Below are positions 1 to 5,361 of a stretch of 7,786 nucleotides of DNA, one piece after another (within the stretch, counting starts at the first letter, position 1; each line of letters opens with the position of its first letter). This DNA is from Thermoanaerobaculia bacterium (lineage in GTDB: Bacteria > Acidobacteriota > Thermoanaerobaculia > Multivoradales > UBA5704). The notes under the pieces were generated by a model. The model worked only from the letters and a program-made list of their open reading frames with translations, was not told where the DNA came from and searched no databases. Both the position numbers and the translations under genes were made by a program. The DNA lies in contig JAICSG010000165.1 in NCBI GenBank assembly GCA_025937035.1, positions 1 through 7,786 of the forward strand, given 5' to 3'.

Positions 1-613
1 CGCCCGAGTCGTCCGACAGCAGGATGAAGCCGCGGTCCACCGTGAAAGCCTCGAAGGCCAGGTCGAGCACCCGCGACAGCACGTCGTCCACCGCCTCGGC
101 CAGGGTGAGCACCCGGGCCAGGCGGGTGAGGAAGCCGAACATCCGGTGGACGTAGGCCTGCTCCTCCGTCTCCTGCACCATCGTGGGGGCCGGGCCCACC
201 CCCTCCTTCAGCCCGTAGGCGGCGGCGAACTCGGCCAGCGGGCGGATGATGGTGGCGTTGCCGAGCCCGGCGATGGTGCCGTCCAGCGCCTCGTCGGCCG
301 CGGCCGGGGCCGGCCTGGCCGGACGCGCCTCCTCCTCTTCCAGCCGGATCTCGAAGGAGCCGATGGTCAGCAGGTCCCCCGGCCGCAGGGGCGCCTTCTC
401 CACCGGCACCCGGTTGACCTCGACGCCGTTGGTGCTCTTCAGGTCGTTGACGGTCCAGCCGCTCCCCTCGCGCAGGATCTCGGCGTGATAGCGGGAGACG
501 GAGACGTCCGAGAGGACCACGTCGTTGTCGCTCCCCCGCCCCAGACGGGTCCTCCCGCCGGCGAGAGGGACGACCCGATCCTCACCGTTCGCGATGTAGC
601 GCAGGCGCAGCAT
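1..613 (-). CDS. FHA-GAF domain signalling protein (C-terminus beyond window)
   Basis: Partial gene; the window holds the first 204 codons. Residues 1-92 form a forkhead-associated domain, a phosphothreonine-binding module, with its signature residues visible: G25-R26, S40-R41-x-H43 and N62-G63. A Pro/Ala/Glu-rich linker follows (about 93-110), then from about residue 145 the start of a GAF sensor domain (RMFGFLTRLARVL to DRGFILLSDDSG). In this family the missing C-terminus is usually an output domain such as a cyclase, sigma-54 activator, phosphatase or kinase; which one cannot be seen here. Start choice: ATG at 613 gives the usual MLRLRY beginning of an FHA strand. An in-frame ATG at 631 would add six residues (MVKIHP). 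Neither has a Shine-Dalgarno site. A TGC-TATCAT element at 636-644 would start RNA near 629-630, which favours 613. The gene is divergent from the YegP gene. The role is probably cytoplasmic phospho-signalling; the pathway is unknown. Confidence 0.85.
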   Translation of the reverse strand, partial: MLRLRYIANGEDRVVPLAGGRTRLGRGSDNDVVLSDVSVSRYHAEILREGSGWTVNDLKSTNGVEVNRVPVEKAPLRPGDLLTIGSFEIRLEEEEARPARPAPAAADEALDGTIAGLGNATIIRPLAEFAAAYGLKEGVGPAPTMVQETEEQAYVHRMFGFLTRLARVLTLAEAVDDVLSRVLDLAFEAFTVDRGFILLSDDSG

Positions 614-635
614 GGGGTGAATTTTTACCATGGGG

Positions 636-644
636 ATGATAGCA
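636..644 (-). promoter_or_regulatory. Possible extended -10 promoter of the FHA-GAF gene
   Basis: On the minus strand TGC-TATCAT matches an extended -10 box (TGn then a hexamer with 5 of 6 consensus bases). No convincing -35 lies 16-19 bp upstream. RNA would begin about 629-630, leaving a leader of about 16 nt with no ribosome-binding site before ATG 613. Weak call. Confidence 0.3.
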
Positions 645-747
645 GGTGGGGGATGCGGTACCATTCCTTCAGCGTTTCTGGAACGAAACCTCCACCGGCG
701 GCCCCGGGCTCTCACCCGTGATCCGTCCGTTCGAAAGGAGAGCGAGG

Positions 748-1083
748 ATGGCTGGCAAGTTCGAGCTGAATACGGCGTCCAACAATCAATTCCGGTTCGC
801 CCTGAAGGCGAGCAACGGGCAGGTGATCCTGGCCAGCGAGCTGTATACGGAGAAGCGGGGCGCCCTGAACGGCGTCGAGTCGGTGAAGCGCAACGCCCCG
901 ATCGACGAGCGCTATGAGCGCAAGACCGCCAAGAACGGCGAGGCCTATTTCGTCCTCAAGGCCTCCAACGGCCAGGTGATCGGCCAGAGCGAGACCTACT
1001 CCTCCACCGCCGCCATGGAGGGCGGGATCGAATCGGTGAAGAAGAACGCCCCCGACGCGCCGATCGACGATCAGACCGCGTAA
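748..1083 (+). CDS. yegP: YegP family protein (UPF0339/DUF1508, tandem duplicated domain)
   Basis: Encodes 111 residues, the usual length for E. coli YegP-like proteins, which also begin MAGxFEL. The protein is an internal duplication with a 51-residue period: LKASNGQVI occurs at 19-27 and 70-78, and SVKRNAP/SVKKNAP at 45-51 and 96-102. Each half is a DUF1508 unit, a small beta-beta-alpha fold. No signal peptide or membrane segment, so it is cytosolic. The biochemical role of the family is not established. The start is set by AAAGGAG at 734-740, eight bases before ATG 748. The frame is open further upstream (to an ATG at 646), but that extension has no ribosome site and no family similarity. 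The gene is monocistronic in appearance: divergent from the FHA-GAF gene and followed by a GC hairpin. Confidence 0.93.
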   Translation: MAGKFELNTASNNQFRFALKASNGQVILASELYTEKRGALNGVESVKRNAPIDERYERKTAKNGEAYFVLKASNGQVIGQSETYSSTAAMEGGIESVKKNAPDAPIDDQTA

Positions 1084-1092
1084 GGCCCTCCC

Positions 1093-1120
1093 CCCGCCCG
1101 GGAACTGATCCCCGGGCGGG
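1093..1120 (+). terminator. GC-rich hairpin after yegP
   Basis: A perfect 10-bp stem (CCCGCCCGGG at 1093-1102, complement at 1111-1120) with an 8-base loop begins nine bases after the yegP stop. The flanks GGCCCTC and GAGGCC can extend it with one bulge. There is no T-tract after it, so it is not a canonical intrinsic terminator. It may still stop or pause transcription and insulate the ArsR promoter downstream. Confidence 0.55.
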
Positions 1121-1142
1121 AGAGGCCGCGGACGCCAAATCA

Positions 1143-1160
1143 TTCAACCACCAGGTTGAC
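1143..1160. promoter_or_regulatory. ArsR-type operator 1 (imperfect palindrome over the -35)
   Basis: The core TCAACC-N4-GGTTGA (1144-1159) repeats the core of the perfect palindrome at 1183-1200, with centres 40 bp apart, about four helical turns. Its right arm overlaps the first bases of the -35 hexamer TTGACA. Binding here by the ArsR protein encoded just downstream would block RNA polymerase. Autorepression is typical of the family; the binding itself is inferred. Confidence 0.7.
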
Positions 1161-1184
1161 AATCACCTCCCACCCCACTATCCT
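1156..1184 (+). promoter_or_regulatory. Promoter of the ArsR-SRPBCC unit
   Basis: TTGACA (1156-1161, perfect -35), a 17-bp spacer, then TATCCT (1179-1184, 4 of 6 at the -10). This is the best sigma-70-like promoter in the window. It lies exactly between two palindromic operators. RNA is predicted to start near 1191, inside the second operator and next to the proposed start codon CTG 1192, so the mRNA would be leaderless or nearly so. Confidence 0.7.
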
Positions 1185-1200
1185 CAACCACCTGGTTGAG
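1183..1200. promoter_or_regulatory. ArsR-type operator 2 (perfect palindrome over the start site)
   Basis: CTCAACCA-CC-TGGTTGAG is a perfect 8-2-8 palindrome. It overlaps the last two bases of the -10 box and the predicted transcription start, and it contains the probable start codon CTG (1192-1194) followed by GTT GAG (Val-Glu). Its core is shared with operator 1. Confidence 0.75.
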
Positions 1201-1533
1201 CAACAGTCCGCCCACCTCGACAACGTCTTCCACGCCCTGGCCGATCCGACCCGCCGGGCGATGCTGGCCAGCCTCGCCCAGGGGGAGCACACCGTCACGG
1301 AGCTCGCCGAGCCGTTCCGCATGTCGCTGGCGGCGGCTTCCAAGCACGTGAAGACCCTGGAGCGCGCGGGGCTCGTGCGGCGCACGGTCCAGGGGCGCAC
1401 GCACGTCTGCCGGCTGGATCCCGGGCCCCTGGCCGAGGCCCACGAATGGCTCCGCTTCTACGAGCGCTTCTGGAACGAGCGCCTCGACGCCCTCGCGGCC
1501 CTTCTCACCTCACCCCACAAGGAGACCCCATGA
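1192..1533 (+). CDS. ArsR/SmtB family winged-helix transcriptional repressor
   Basis: 113 residues from CTG 1192. Residues about 10-30 hold the typical first helix, DNVFHALADPTRRAML. The helix-turn-helix lies at about 34-62 with recognition helix SLAAASKHVKTLERAGLV (45-62), and the wing is RRTVQGRTHVCRL. The ELCVCDL-type metal site of ArsR/SmtB sensors is absent, so this belongs to the non-metal (SdpR-like) branch, which is often paired with SRPBCC genes. Start choice: TTG at 1156 is the other in-frame candidate and adds 12 residues. It is the first base triplet of the -35 box and has no Shine-Dalgarno site, so the predicted transcript cannot include it. The next candidate, ATG 1261, would cut into the helix after DPTRR. 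CTG is rare as a start but fits a leaderless message. The stop overlaps the next start (ATGA), indicating co-translation. The likely job is autorepression of this two-gene unit; the inducer is unknown. Confidence 0.88.
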   Translation: MVEQQSAHLDNVFHALADPTRRAMLASLAQGEHTVTELAEPFRMSLAAASKHVKTLERAGLVRRTVQGRTHVCRLDPGPLAEAHEWLRFYERFWNERLDALAALLTSPHKETP

Positions 1534-2009
1534 CCGAGACCACCGCGCCTTCCCTCACCGTCGTCCGCACCCTCAACGCGCCGCCCCAGGAGGTCTACAA
1601 GGCCTGGACGGACCCCGCGCTGCTCAGCCGCTGGATGTCGCTTCCCGGAGGCGGCGCCGTCTCCTGGCAGGCCGACCCCCGGGTCGGCGGCCAGTACCGC
1701 ATGGAGACGAAGAGCCCGGACGGCCAGGTCCACGTGACCACCGGCGTCTACCGGGAGCTGGAGCCGGGCCGCCGGCTGGTCCAGACCTGGGTGTACCAGG
1801 GCCCGTACGCCCCCTTCATGGGGCACGAGACGCTGCTCACCGTGGAGCTGCGGGAGCTCGGCCCCAACCTCACCGAGCTGACCCTCAGGCACGAGCACCT
1901 CCCCAGCGAGGACTACAAGAGCTCCGTCACCGGCGGGTGGAACGCGCTCCTCGACGGCCTCATGACGTTCTACGCGGAAGAGCCGGTGGCGCCGTCACGG
2001 ATGGAATGA
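1530..2009 (+). CDS. SRPBCC/AHSA1-like domain protein
   Basis: 159 residues, one complete SRPBCC (START/Bet v 1-like) domain of the AHSA1 (Hsp90 ATPase activator homologue) subgroup. It begins VVRTLNAPPQEVYKAWTDPALLSRWM (about 10-35), has the middle strand segment ADPRVGGQYRMETKSPDG, then GVYRELEPGRRLVQTW, and ends with the long C-terminal helix GGWNALLDGLMTFY. These folds form a cavity for hydrophobic ligands; the ligand here cannot be told. It is cytosolic, with no signal peptide. ATG 1530 overlaps the ArsR stop by ATGA and is preceded by AAGGAGA at 1519-1525, inside the ArsR 3' end. Paired ArsR-SRPBCC genes recur in many bacteria, so the two are probably co-regulated through the twin operators upstream. 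A weak stem at 2016-2029 follows. Confidence 0.9.
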   Translation: MTETTAPSLTVVRTLNAPPQEVYKAWTDPALLSRWMSLPGGGAVSWQADPRVGGQYRMETKSPDGQVHVTTGVYRELEPGRRLVQTWVYQGPYAPFMGHETLLTVELRELGPNLTELTLRHEHLPSEDYKSSVTGGWNALLDGLMTFYAEEPVAPSRME

Positions 2010-2111
2010 GCAGGACCGGGCCTCCCCGGAGAGACCGGCTGGTGAGCCGTTCCCTGGTCGAAACCTCCCGCCAGGGCCGGCAAGCCGTTGGCCGGGGGCG
2101 GCGGCTCTTTC

Positions 2112-2237
2112 GCCACCCCCGGCAGATCCTTCGCCACCTCCGGCGGGCCTCTTGCCACCTCCGGCGGGCCTCTTGCCACCCCCGGCGGGCCATCCGCTGG
2201 AGGCGTGGGCTCACCTGCCACCCCCGGCGATTCGGCT
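2112..2237 (+). repeat. Degenerate 21-bp tandem repeat
   Basis: Units begin GCCACC at 2112, 2133, 2154, 2175 and 2217. The units at 2133 and 2154 are identical (GCCACCTCCGGCGGGCCTCTT apart from line breaks), 2112 and 2217 diverge in their second halves, and the 42-bp interval 2175-2216 contains one decayed unit. The 21-bp period equals seven codons and two helical turns. No reading frame over it is supported as a gene. Confidence 0.75.
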
Positions 2238-2286
2238 GCCGTAGCCAAAAATCGGTCCGCCGGGGTCGGTGGACGGCCCGCCGGCC

Positions 2287-2305
2287 CCGGCGAGCCTTTC
2301 GCCGG
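2287..2305. repeat. GC-rich hairpin
   Basis: A perfect 7-bp stem CCGGCGA/TCGCCGG with a five-base loop. It lies about 80 bp downstream of the minus-strand lanthipeptide-like frame and could act as a transcript end or be a REP-type palindrome. No T-tract on either side. Confidence 0.4.
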
Positions 2306-2385
2306 AGCTGGCGAGGGGACCTTGGGAGGCGGTGGTCGATCCGCCGGACCGCCCCGGCCAGATCAAGGCCTTCAGGAAGGACGGA

Positions 2386-2549
2386 TCAGCAGAAGCAAGT
2401 ATTGGCGCAGCCGGAGCTCGCGTAACCGTCGCAGGCGGTGTAGGTGCTCCTCGTTCCGCCGCCCTCGGCGAAGGTCAGATCGCGGTTCTCCAGCAGCCGG
2501 AGGGTGTCACGGTTGAGCTTGAGCTCGAGCGCCTTCGTGCTTTCTTCAT
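2386..2549 (-). pseudogene. Class I lanthipeptide-like precursor peptide, frame broken near its start
   Basis: The minus-strand frame ending at TGA 2388-2386 reads ALELKLNRDTLRLLENRDL, then TFAEGG, then a tail of about 20 residues ending TYTACDGYASSGCANTCFC. KLxLNxxTLRxL followed by GG is the leader pattern of class I lanthipeptide precursors (established for that family). The tail has four Cys and seven Ser/Thr, suitable for thioether rings. The frame has no ATG, GTG or TTG back to its upstream stop at 2604. However, ATG 2549 with GGAG five bases before it (2555-2558) starts MKK and loses the frame by one base. One extra A in the AAA run at 2541-2543 restores a single 54-residue peptide beginning MKKSTKALELKLNRDTL. 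This could be a real pseudogene, a -1 frameshift or a consensus error. No LanB/LanC-type enzyme or exporter lies in the window. It could be a chance match, but leader, GG, Cys-rich end and ribosome site coincide. Confidence 0.6.
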
Positions 2550-2727
2550 CGGATCTCCGTTCGGCGAGCGCTCGACGCGCCCGGCGGTAAGGATGATTCC
2601 CCTAAGCGATGGTACCCGGCGAAGGCAAAACGGGGCCTCTCGATCTTCCTCTACCCCCTTCAGGTGCGCTAGGTGGCCCGCGGCGAAGGATGCCTGGCAC
2701 TCCTCGAATACAATCTATATCAGAAAG

Positions 2728-2756
2728 CTGAAACCGAAGTTTTCGGATACTATAAA
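2728..2756 (+). promoter_or_regulatory. Promoter of the first HNH gene
   Basis: CTGAAA (2728-2733), 17-bp spacer, TATAAA (2751-2756). RNA would start near 2763, leaving a leader of about 23 nt before ATG 2786. This argues against ATG 2756, which begins inside the -10 box. The stretch 2550-2727 between this promoter and the lanthipeptide-like frame holds nothing else recognised. Confidence 0.45.
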
Positions 2757-2785
2757 TGCAACGGCTTTGGTCCTCCTCTACTCCT

Positions 2786-3706
2786 ATGCGACTCCGAATC
2801 GCCGTCACCGACAACGACTGGTTCCGCTTCCTGCGGAGCCTGCCCGGGGTAGACGAGGTGAATTTCTGGATGCCGGGGGGCGGACAGACCTTCAAGGCGC
2901 TGGATCCCGGAGAGCCGCTCCTCTTCAAGCTGCACTCCCCGGAAAACTACATTGTCGGCGGCGGCTTCTTCGTTCGCTTCCTCTTCCTCCCCTGGAGCTT
3001 CGTATGTGAAGCCTTCGGCCAGAAGAACGGGACCGCGACTCAAGAAGAGATGAGGCAGAGGATCGAGAAGTACCGCCGCGCGCGGATCGGGCCCAACGAT
3101 ACGATCGGCTGCATCCTGCTCCGAGACCCATTCTTCTTCGACGAGCCGCTCTGGATCCCATCGCCGCCGGACTTCGCGCTCAACATCGTCCAGGGGAAGA
3201 GCTACGACACGGAGACGCCGGCCGGACGGCGCCTGTGGGACGAGGTGACCGCCCGCCTCCAGGGGATCTCCGCGCCGGCAGAGATCGCGGCGGAGGAAGC
3301 ACCCCGGATCTACGGCGACCCGGTGCTCGTCCGTCCGCGGCTGGGCCAGGGGACCTTCCGCGTCCTGGTGACGGACAACTACCGCCGCCGCTGCGCCGTC
3401 ACGGGAGAGAAGGCCCTCCCGGTCCTGGACGCCGCGCACATCCGCCCCGTGGCTGAGGGGGGCCAGCACCGCCTCGACAATGGTCTCCTCCTTCGTACCG
3501 ATGTCCACCGCCTCTACGACGCCGGCTATGTGACCGTGACTCCTGAGGGCCGCTTTCTCGTCAGCCGTCGCCTCAAGGATGATTTCGACAACGGCGAGCC
3601 CTACATGCCCTTCCACAACCAGAGCATCTGGATGCCCGGAGATCCCATCAGCCAGCCCAACCGAGAGGCGCTGGAGTGGCACTCGGAGGAGGTGTTTTTG
3701 GGGTGA
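2786..3706 (+). CDS. HNH endonuclease with N-terminal PUA/EVE-like module
   Basis: 306 residues. The N-terminal module (about 1-155) reads TDNDWFRFL, VNFWMPGG, FKALDPGEPLLFKLHSPENYIVGGGFF and IGCILLRDPFFF. This conserved block often precedes HNH domains and looks like a PUA/EVE-type fold that could read modified bases (inference). After a linker, about 185-285 is an HNH_2 (PF13391-type) nuclease: FRVLVTDNYRRRCAVTG, AAHIRP with H218, N232-G233 and TDVHRLYD with H241, giving the H-N-H triad. It probably cuts DNA as a stand-alone, modification-dependent restriction enzyme; no methyltransferase is nearby, as expected for that type. Start: ATG 2786 begins the conserved MRLRIAVTD. ATG 2756 is in frame but lies inside the -10 box. 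No good Shine-Dalgarno is seen. It converges on a second HNH gene, with 41 bp between the stops. Confidence 0.88.
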   Translation: MRLRIAVTDNDWFRFLRSLPGVDEVNFWMPGGGQTFKALDPGEPLLFKLHSPENYIVGGGFFVRFLFLPWSFVCEAFGQKNGTATQEEMRQRIEKYRRARIGPNDTIGCILLRDPFFFDEPLWIPSPPDFALNIVQGKSYDTETPAGRRLWDEVTARLQGISAPAEIAAEEAPRIYGDPVLVRPRLGQGTFRVLVTDNYRRRCAVTGEKALPVLDAAHIRPVAEGGQHRLDNGLLLRTDVHRLYDAGYVTVTPEGRFLVSRRLKDDFDNGEPYMPFHNQSIWMPGDPISQPNREALEWHSEEVFLG

Positions 3707-3747
3707 GGAGAGAAAGAAATTGGTCCGCCGGCGGCGCTATCAATGAT

Positions 3748-4710
3748 TTATAAGCCTGTCCATCCGAGGTGCTCAGATAGAGCATCTACACTCGGCCGAT
3801 GTATCGGATTTACCGGCTCCCTCAGGCGAGATCCAGCGAGCTCTCGGTAGGACGTGGTCATCAATCTATCCGAAACCACCACCATCATAGTTTCTGGTCT
3901 CACGCTGATAAGACCCAAGTCGAACAAGTTGTGAATATCCGCTCGAAGCAGCAGCCCATTCTGAACGCTATTAGTTTCGGCTCCTCGATAGGGAATGATA
4001 TGAGCCGCCTCCAAAGCCTCGACAGCATCACATCCCGTAATCGCGCAGCGACCGCCGTACGCCACCAGCAGCTTTTCTCGGAATTCCTGCTGACCTCGGC
4101 GGCGGACGATCTGAGCCAAGACCTTCCGCCGGGAGTCGAGAATCCCTGTGGGATCGAAAGAGTGGCTCTCCGCAGCCAAATGCTGTTGCTCAGCGGCCAG
4201 GAGATCGATCTCGGTGTTTGTCCCTCCTGGATGCGCCAGAGCATTCGAGCCGAATCCCTCAAAGAAAAAATACCCTTCATCCCACCCAGCCACTAAGGCC
4301 AATCCAAGAATCTCATAGCGAACGGCCGGCCTGGGTCTCGTCTGGCGCATCACGCCAACAGGGACGGCATCCTGCCAGCAAAGCATGAGGCCTCGATTGG
4401 TAAACTCCGAGTCCCGCGCTTCTGGATCCTCGTTCTCTTGGAAGTAGCCGTAGCTCCAAGTCCCATCTTCTCGCGGGTACGGCCCCATCTCATCGTAGCG
4501 GCTGTTCAGAACCTGCCTCGCGCTCAGCGCGTATTCAGACCAGCCCGGCTTATAAATCCCCTTCGCCCGGGTCGCAAGGAACGTGGGACCCTCCGGCGTC
4601 GATAGGCTCTCTGGCCATGGCTGCTCTGTACCGGCGTGGCGTTGGAACCACTCCAGAGCCATCCGGTGCCTTACGGGTAGACGCGCGAGAAGATCCTGTA
4701 GGACAAGCAC
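3748..4710 (-). CDS. HNH endonuclease with distinct N-terminal sensing module
   Basis: 320 residues from GTG 4710. Residues 1-25 form a helix (LQDLLARLPVRHRMALEWF). About 40-152 is a conserved module (ATRAKGIYKPGWSEYALSAR, DGTWSYGYFQE, FTNRGLMLCWQDAVPVGVMRQT, YEILGLALVAGWDEGYFFFEGF) found ahead of HNH domains and perhaps a PUA/SRA-like reader of modified DNA (inference). About 205-290 is an HNH_2 nuclease: RRRGQQEFREKLLVAYGGRCAITG, AAHIIP with H237, N251-G252 and ADIHNLFD with H260. The start is forced: the frame is closed by TAA two codons upstream of GTG 4710; a weak GGGA lies eight bases before it. The only later alternative, ATG 4662, would remove most of the first helix. G+C is near 45-50% in sampled lines against about 70% elsewhere, which suggests transfer. 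Likely a phage-defence or modification-dependent nuclease; the target is unknown. Confidence 0.87.
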   Translation of the reverse strand: MLVLQDLLARLPVRHRMALEWFQRHAGTEQPWPESLSTPEGPTFLATRAKGIYKPGWSEYALSARQVLNSRYDEMGPYPREDGTWSYGYFQENEDPEARDSEFTNRGLMLCWQDAVPVGVMRQTRPRPAVRYEILGLALVAGWDEGYFFFEGFGSNALAHPGGTNTEIDLLAAEQQHLAAESHSFDPTGILDSRRKVLAQIVRRRGQQEFREKLLVAYGGRCAITGCDAVEALEAAHIIPYRGAETNSVQNGLLLRADIHNLFDLGLISVRPETMMVVVSDRLMTTSYRELAGSRLREPVNPIHRPSVDALSEHLGWTGL

Positions 4711-4741
4711 CCGTTAATCCCAATCGTGAGTGATGCGGAAA

Positions 4742-4770
4742 GGGATAGCACGGGTAGGGATGAGGATCAA
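4742..4770 (-). promoter_or_regulatory. Promoter of the second HNH gene
   Basis: Minus-strand TTGATC (4770-4765), 17-bp spacer ending in TGC, then TATCCC (4747-4742), giving an extended -10 arrangement. RNA would start near 4735, about 25 nt before GTG 4710. Confidence 0.5.
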
Positions 4771-4868
4771 TGATCGAAAGAAGGTAATTTGAAGGCGTGG
4801 GCTCAGCCTTGTGAGTCTTTATGCGCTCAAACGAGGAGGAGTTTCGGATAGAGATGCCATGAAATAAA

Positions 4869-5213
4869 ATTGTAGAGACGTCCCAGCCCGTTTCAGCACA
4901 ACATCGGTAGGGCTTCAACGTCGGGACGTCTCCGGAGGGGCACTGCCGGTGCGTAGGTTCCTGCCGAACCGGGCCAGCTGTGGTGATCTATCTGAGGATG
5001 GCGCGTTCGGAGCGGCATGCCCTTCGAGGAGACGTCCCGCCTTTCGTGGCCTGCGGTCGTTCTGCTGAAGCGGGCTGGGACGTCTCTACCCCTTCGCTGG
5101 AGGTTGATTTCGCGGGCCACAACTCTGCTTCCAGCCCGCAGGGTTCCACCTGGGGCTGGCGCCCAATTGGCCATAGGACGTTCCAGAGACGCCCCACGGG
5201 GCGTCTCTACAAT
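4869..5213. repeat. MITE-like composite of inverted repeats with GTAGAGACG ends
   Basis: The outer ends are ATTGTAGAGACG (4869-4880) and its exact complement at 5202-5213. Inside, a 27-base arm at 4872-4898 pairs with 5063-5089 at 26 of 27 positions. Nested in that, CGGGACGTCTCC (4922-4933) pairs exactly with 5028-5039. The sequence between these arms is also partly complementary, so 4872-5089 is one large imperfect palindrome. The right end has its own hairpin (5185-5208). No transposase gene and no clear target duplication are visible. This is consistent with a non-autonomous element or REP/BIME-type family; copies elsewhere in the genome would be expected. Confidence 0.7.
5185..5208. repeat. 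Palindrome AGAGACGCCCC-AC-GGGGCGTCTCT
   Basis: Perfect 11-bp arms with a two-base centre. The outer half (AGAGACG/CGTCTCT) is shared with the larger inverted repeats at 4872-5089, so it looks like a short relative or a solo end of the same family. Confidence 0.75.
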
Positions 5214-5253
5214 GGGTCTAGATGTAAGTGCGTAGTTGCCACCTTCCGGACAC

Positions 5254-5291
5254 CCTCTGGGAGAGGGAGAGAAGGCCCCTTCTCCCAGAGG
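5254..5291. repeat. Purine/pyrimidine-rich inverted repeat (REP-like)
   Basis: CCTCTGGGAGA (5254-5264) pairs exactly with 5281-5291. An alternative inner stem AGAAGG/CCTTCT (5270-5275 with 5278-5283) is also possible. The flank GAGGGAGAG...GGGGTTGGGGTGAGG resembles interspersed GC-rich repeats common in large bacterial genomes. Its place about 70 bp after the last stop of the minus-strand sigma operon would suit a transcript end, although there is no T-tract. Confidence 0.55.
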
Positions 5292-5361
5292 AGAGGGGTT
5301 GGGGTGAGGTCGAGGGGGCACAAACGGCGACGTTTTAGACATCCCCGGAGAGGCAGAATCC

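Larger units (their letters stand above)
2010..2385. other. Gene-poor low-complexity GC-rich stretch
   Basis: No convincing gene in 376 bp. Both strands have open frames (for example from TTG 2088 on the plus strand), but they are Gly/Pro/Ser/Ala or Pro/Val/Ala repeats without ribosome-binding sites or family similarity. Contents are the 21-bp repeat block at 2112-2237, a strong hairpin at 2287-2305 and two small stems just after the SRPBCC stop (2016-2029 and 2036-2049). Confidence 0.6.
4711..5361. other. Intergenic region filled with palindromic repeats
   Basis: About 650 bp without a supported gene. It contains the second HNH promoter (4742-4770), an A+T-richer stretch to 4871, a nested inverted-repeat element at 4869-5213 and a further palindrome at 5254-5291. 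Open frames on both strands here run through the repeats and have no ribosome sites or recognisable domains. Confidence 0.7.

Noticed and set aside
660..690. GGAAC in the yegP upstream region as an ECF promoter -35
   Set aside because: No matching -10 at the expected distance; a five-base match is too weak in GC-rich DNA.
646..747. In-frame N-terminal extension of the YegP protein from ATG 646
   Set aside because: The extension has no ribosome site. ATG 748 has a strong AAAGGAG and gives the family's normal N-terminus and length.
1156..1191. TTG 1156 as the start of the ArsR protein, adding 12 residues
   Set aside because: The codon is the first half of the TTGACA -35 box, has no ribosome site, and lies upstream of the predicted transcript start. 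Kept only as an alternative.
2112..2237. CRISPR array
   Set aside because: The 21-bp units are directly adjacent with no spacers and no cas genes.
2269..3009. 246-codon plus-strand frame
   Set aside because: It crosses low-complexity DNA, the lanthipeptide-like frame and the first HNH gene in another frame; no domain or start signal.
2750..3682. Long minus-strand frame opposite the first HNH gene
   Set aside because: High-GC shadow of a well-supported gene, with no recognisable domain and no ribosome site.
3799..4296. Plus-strand frame inside the second HNH gene
   Set aside because: Antisense to the HNH catalytic core, no domain and no ribosome site.
5322..5338. AAACG-GCGA-CGTTTT as a plus-strand intrinsic terminator
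   Set aside because: Only a five-pair stem and no plus-strand gene upstream of it.
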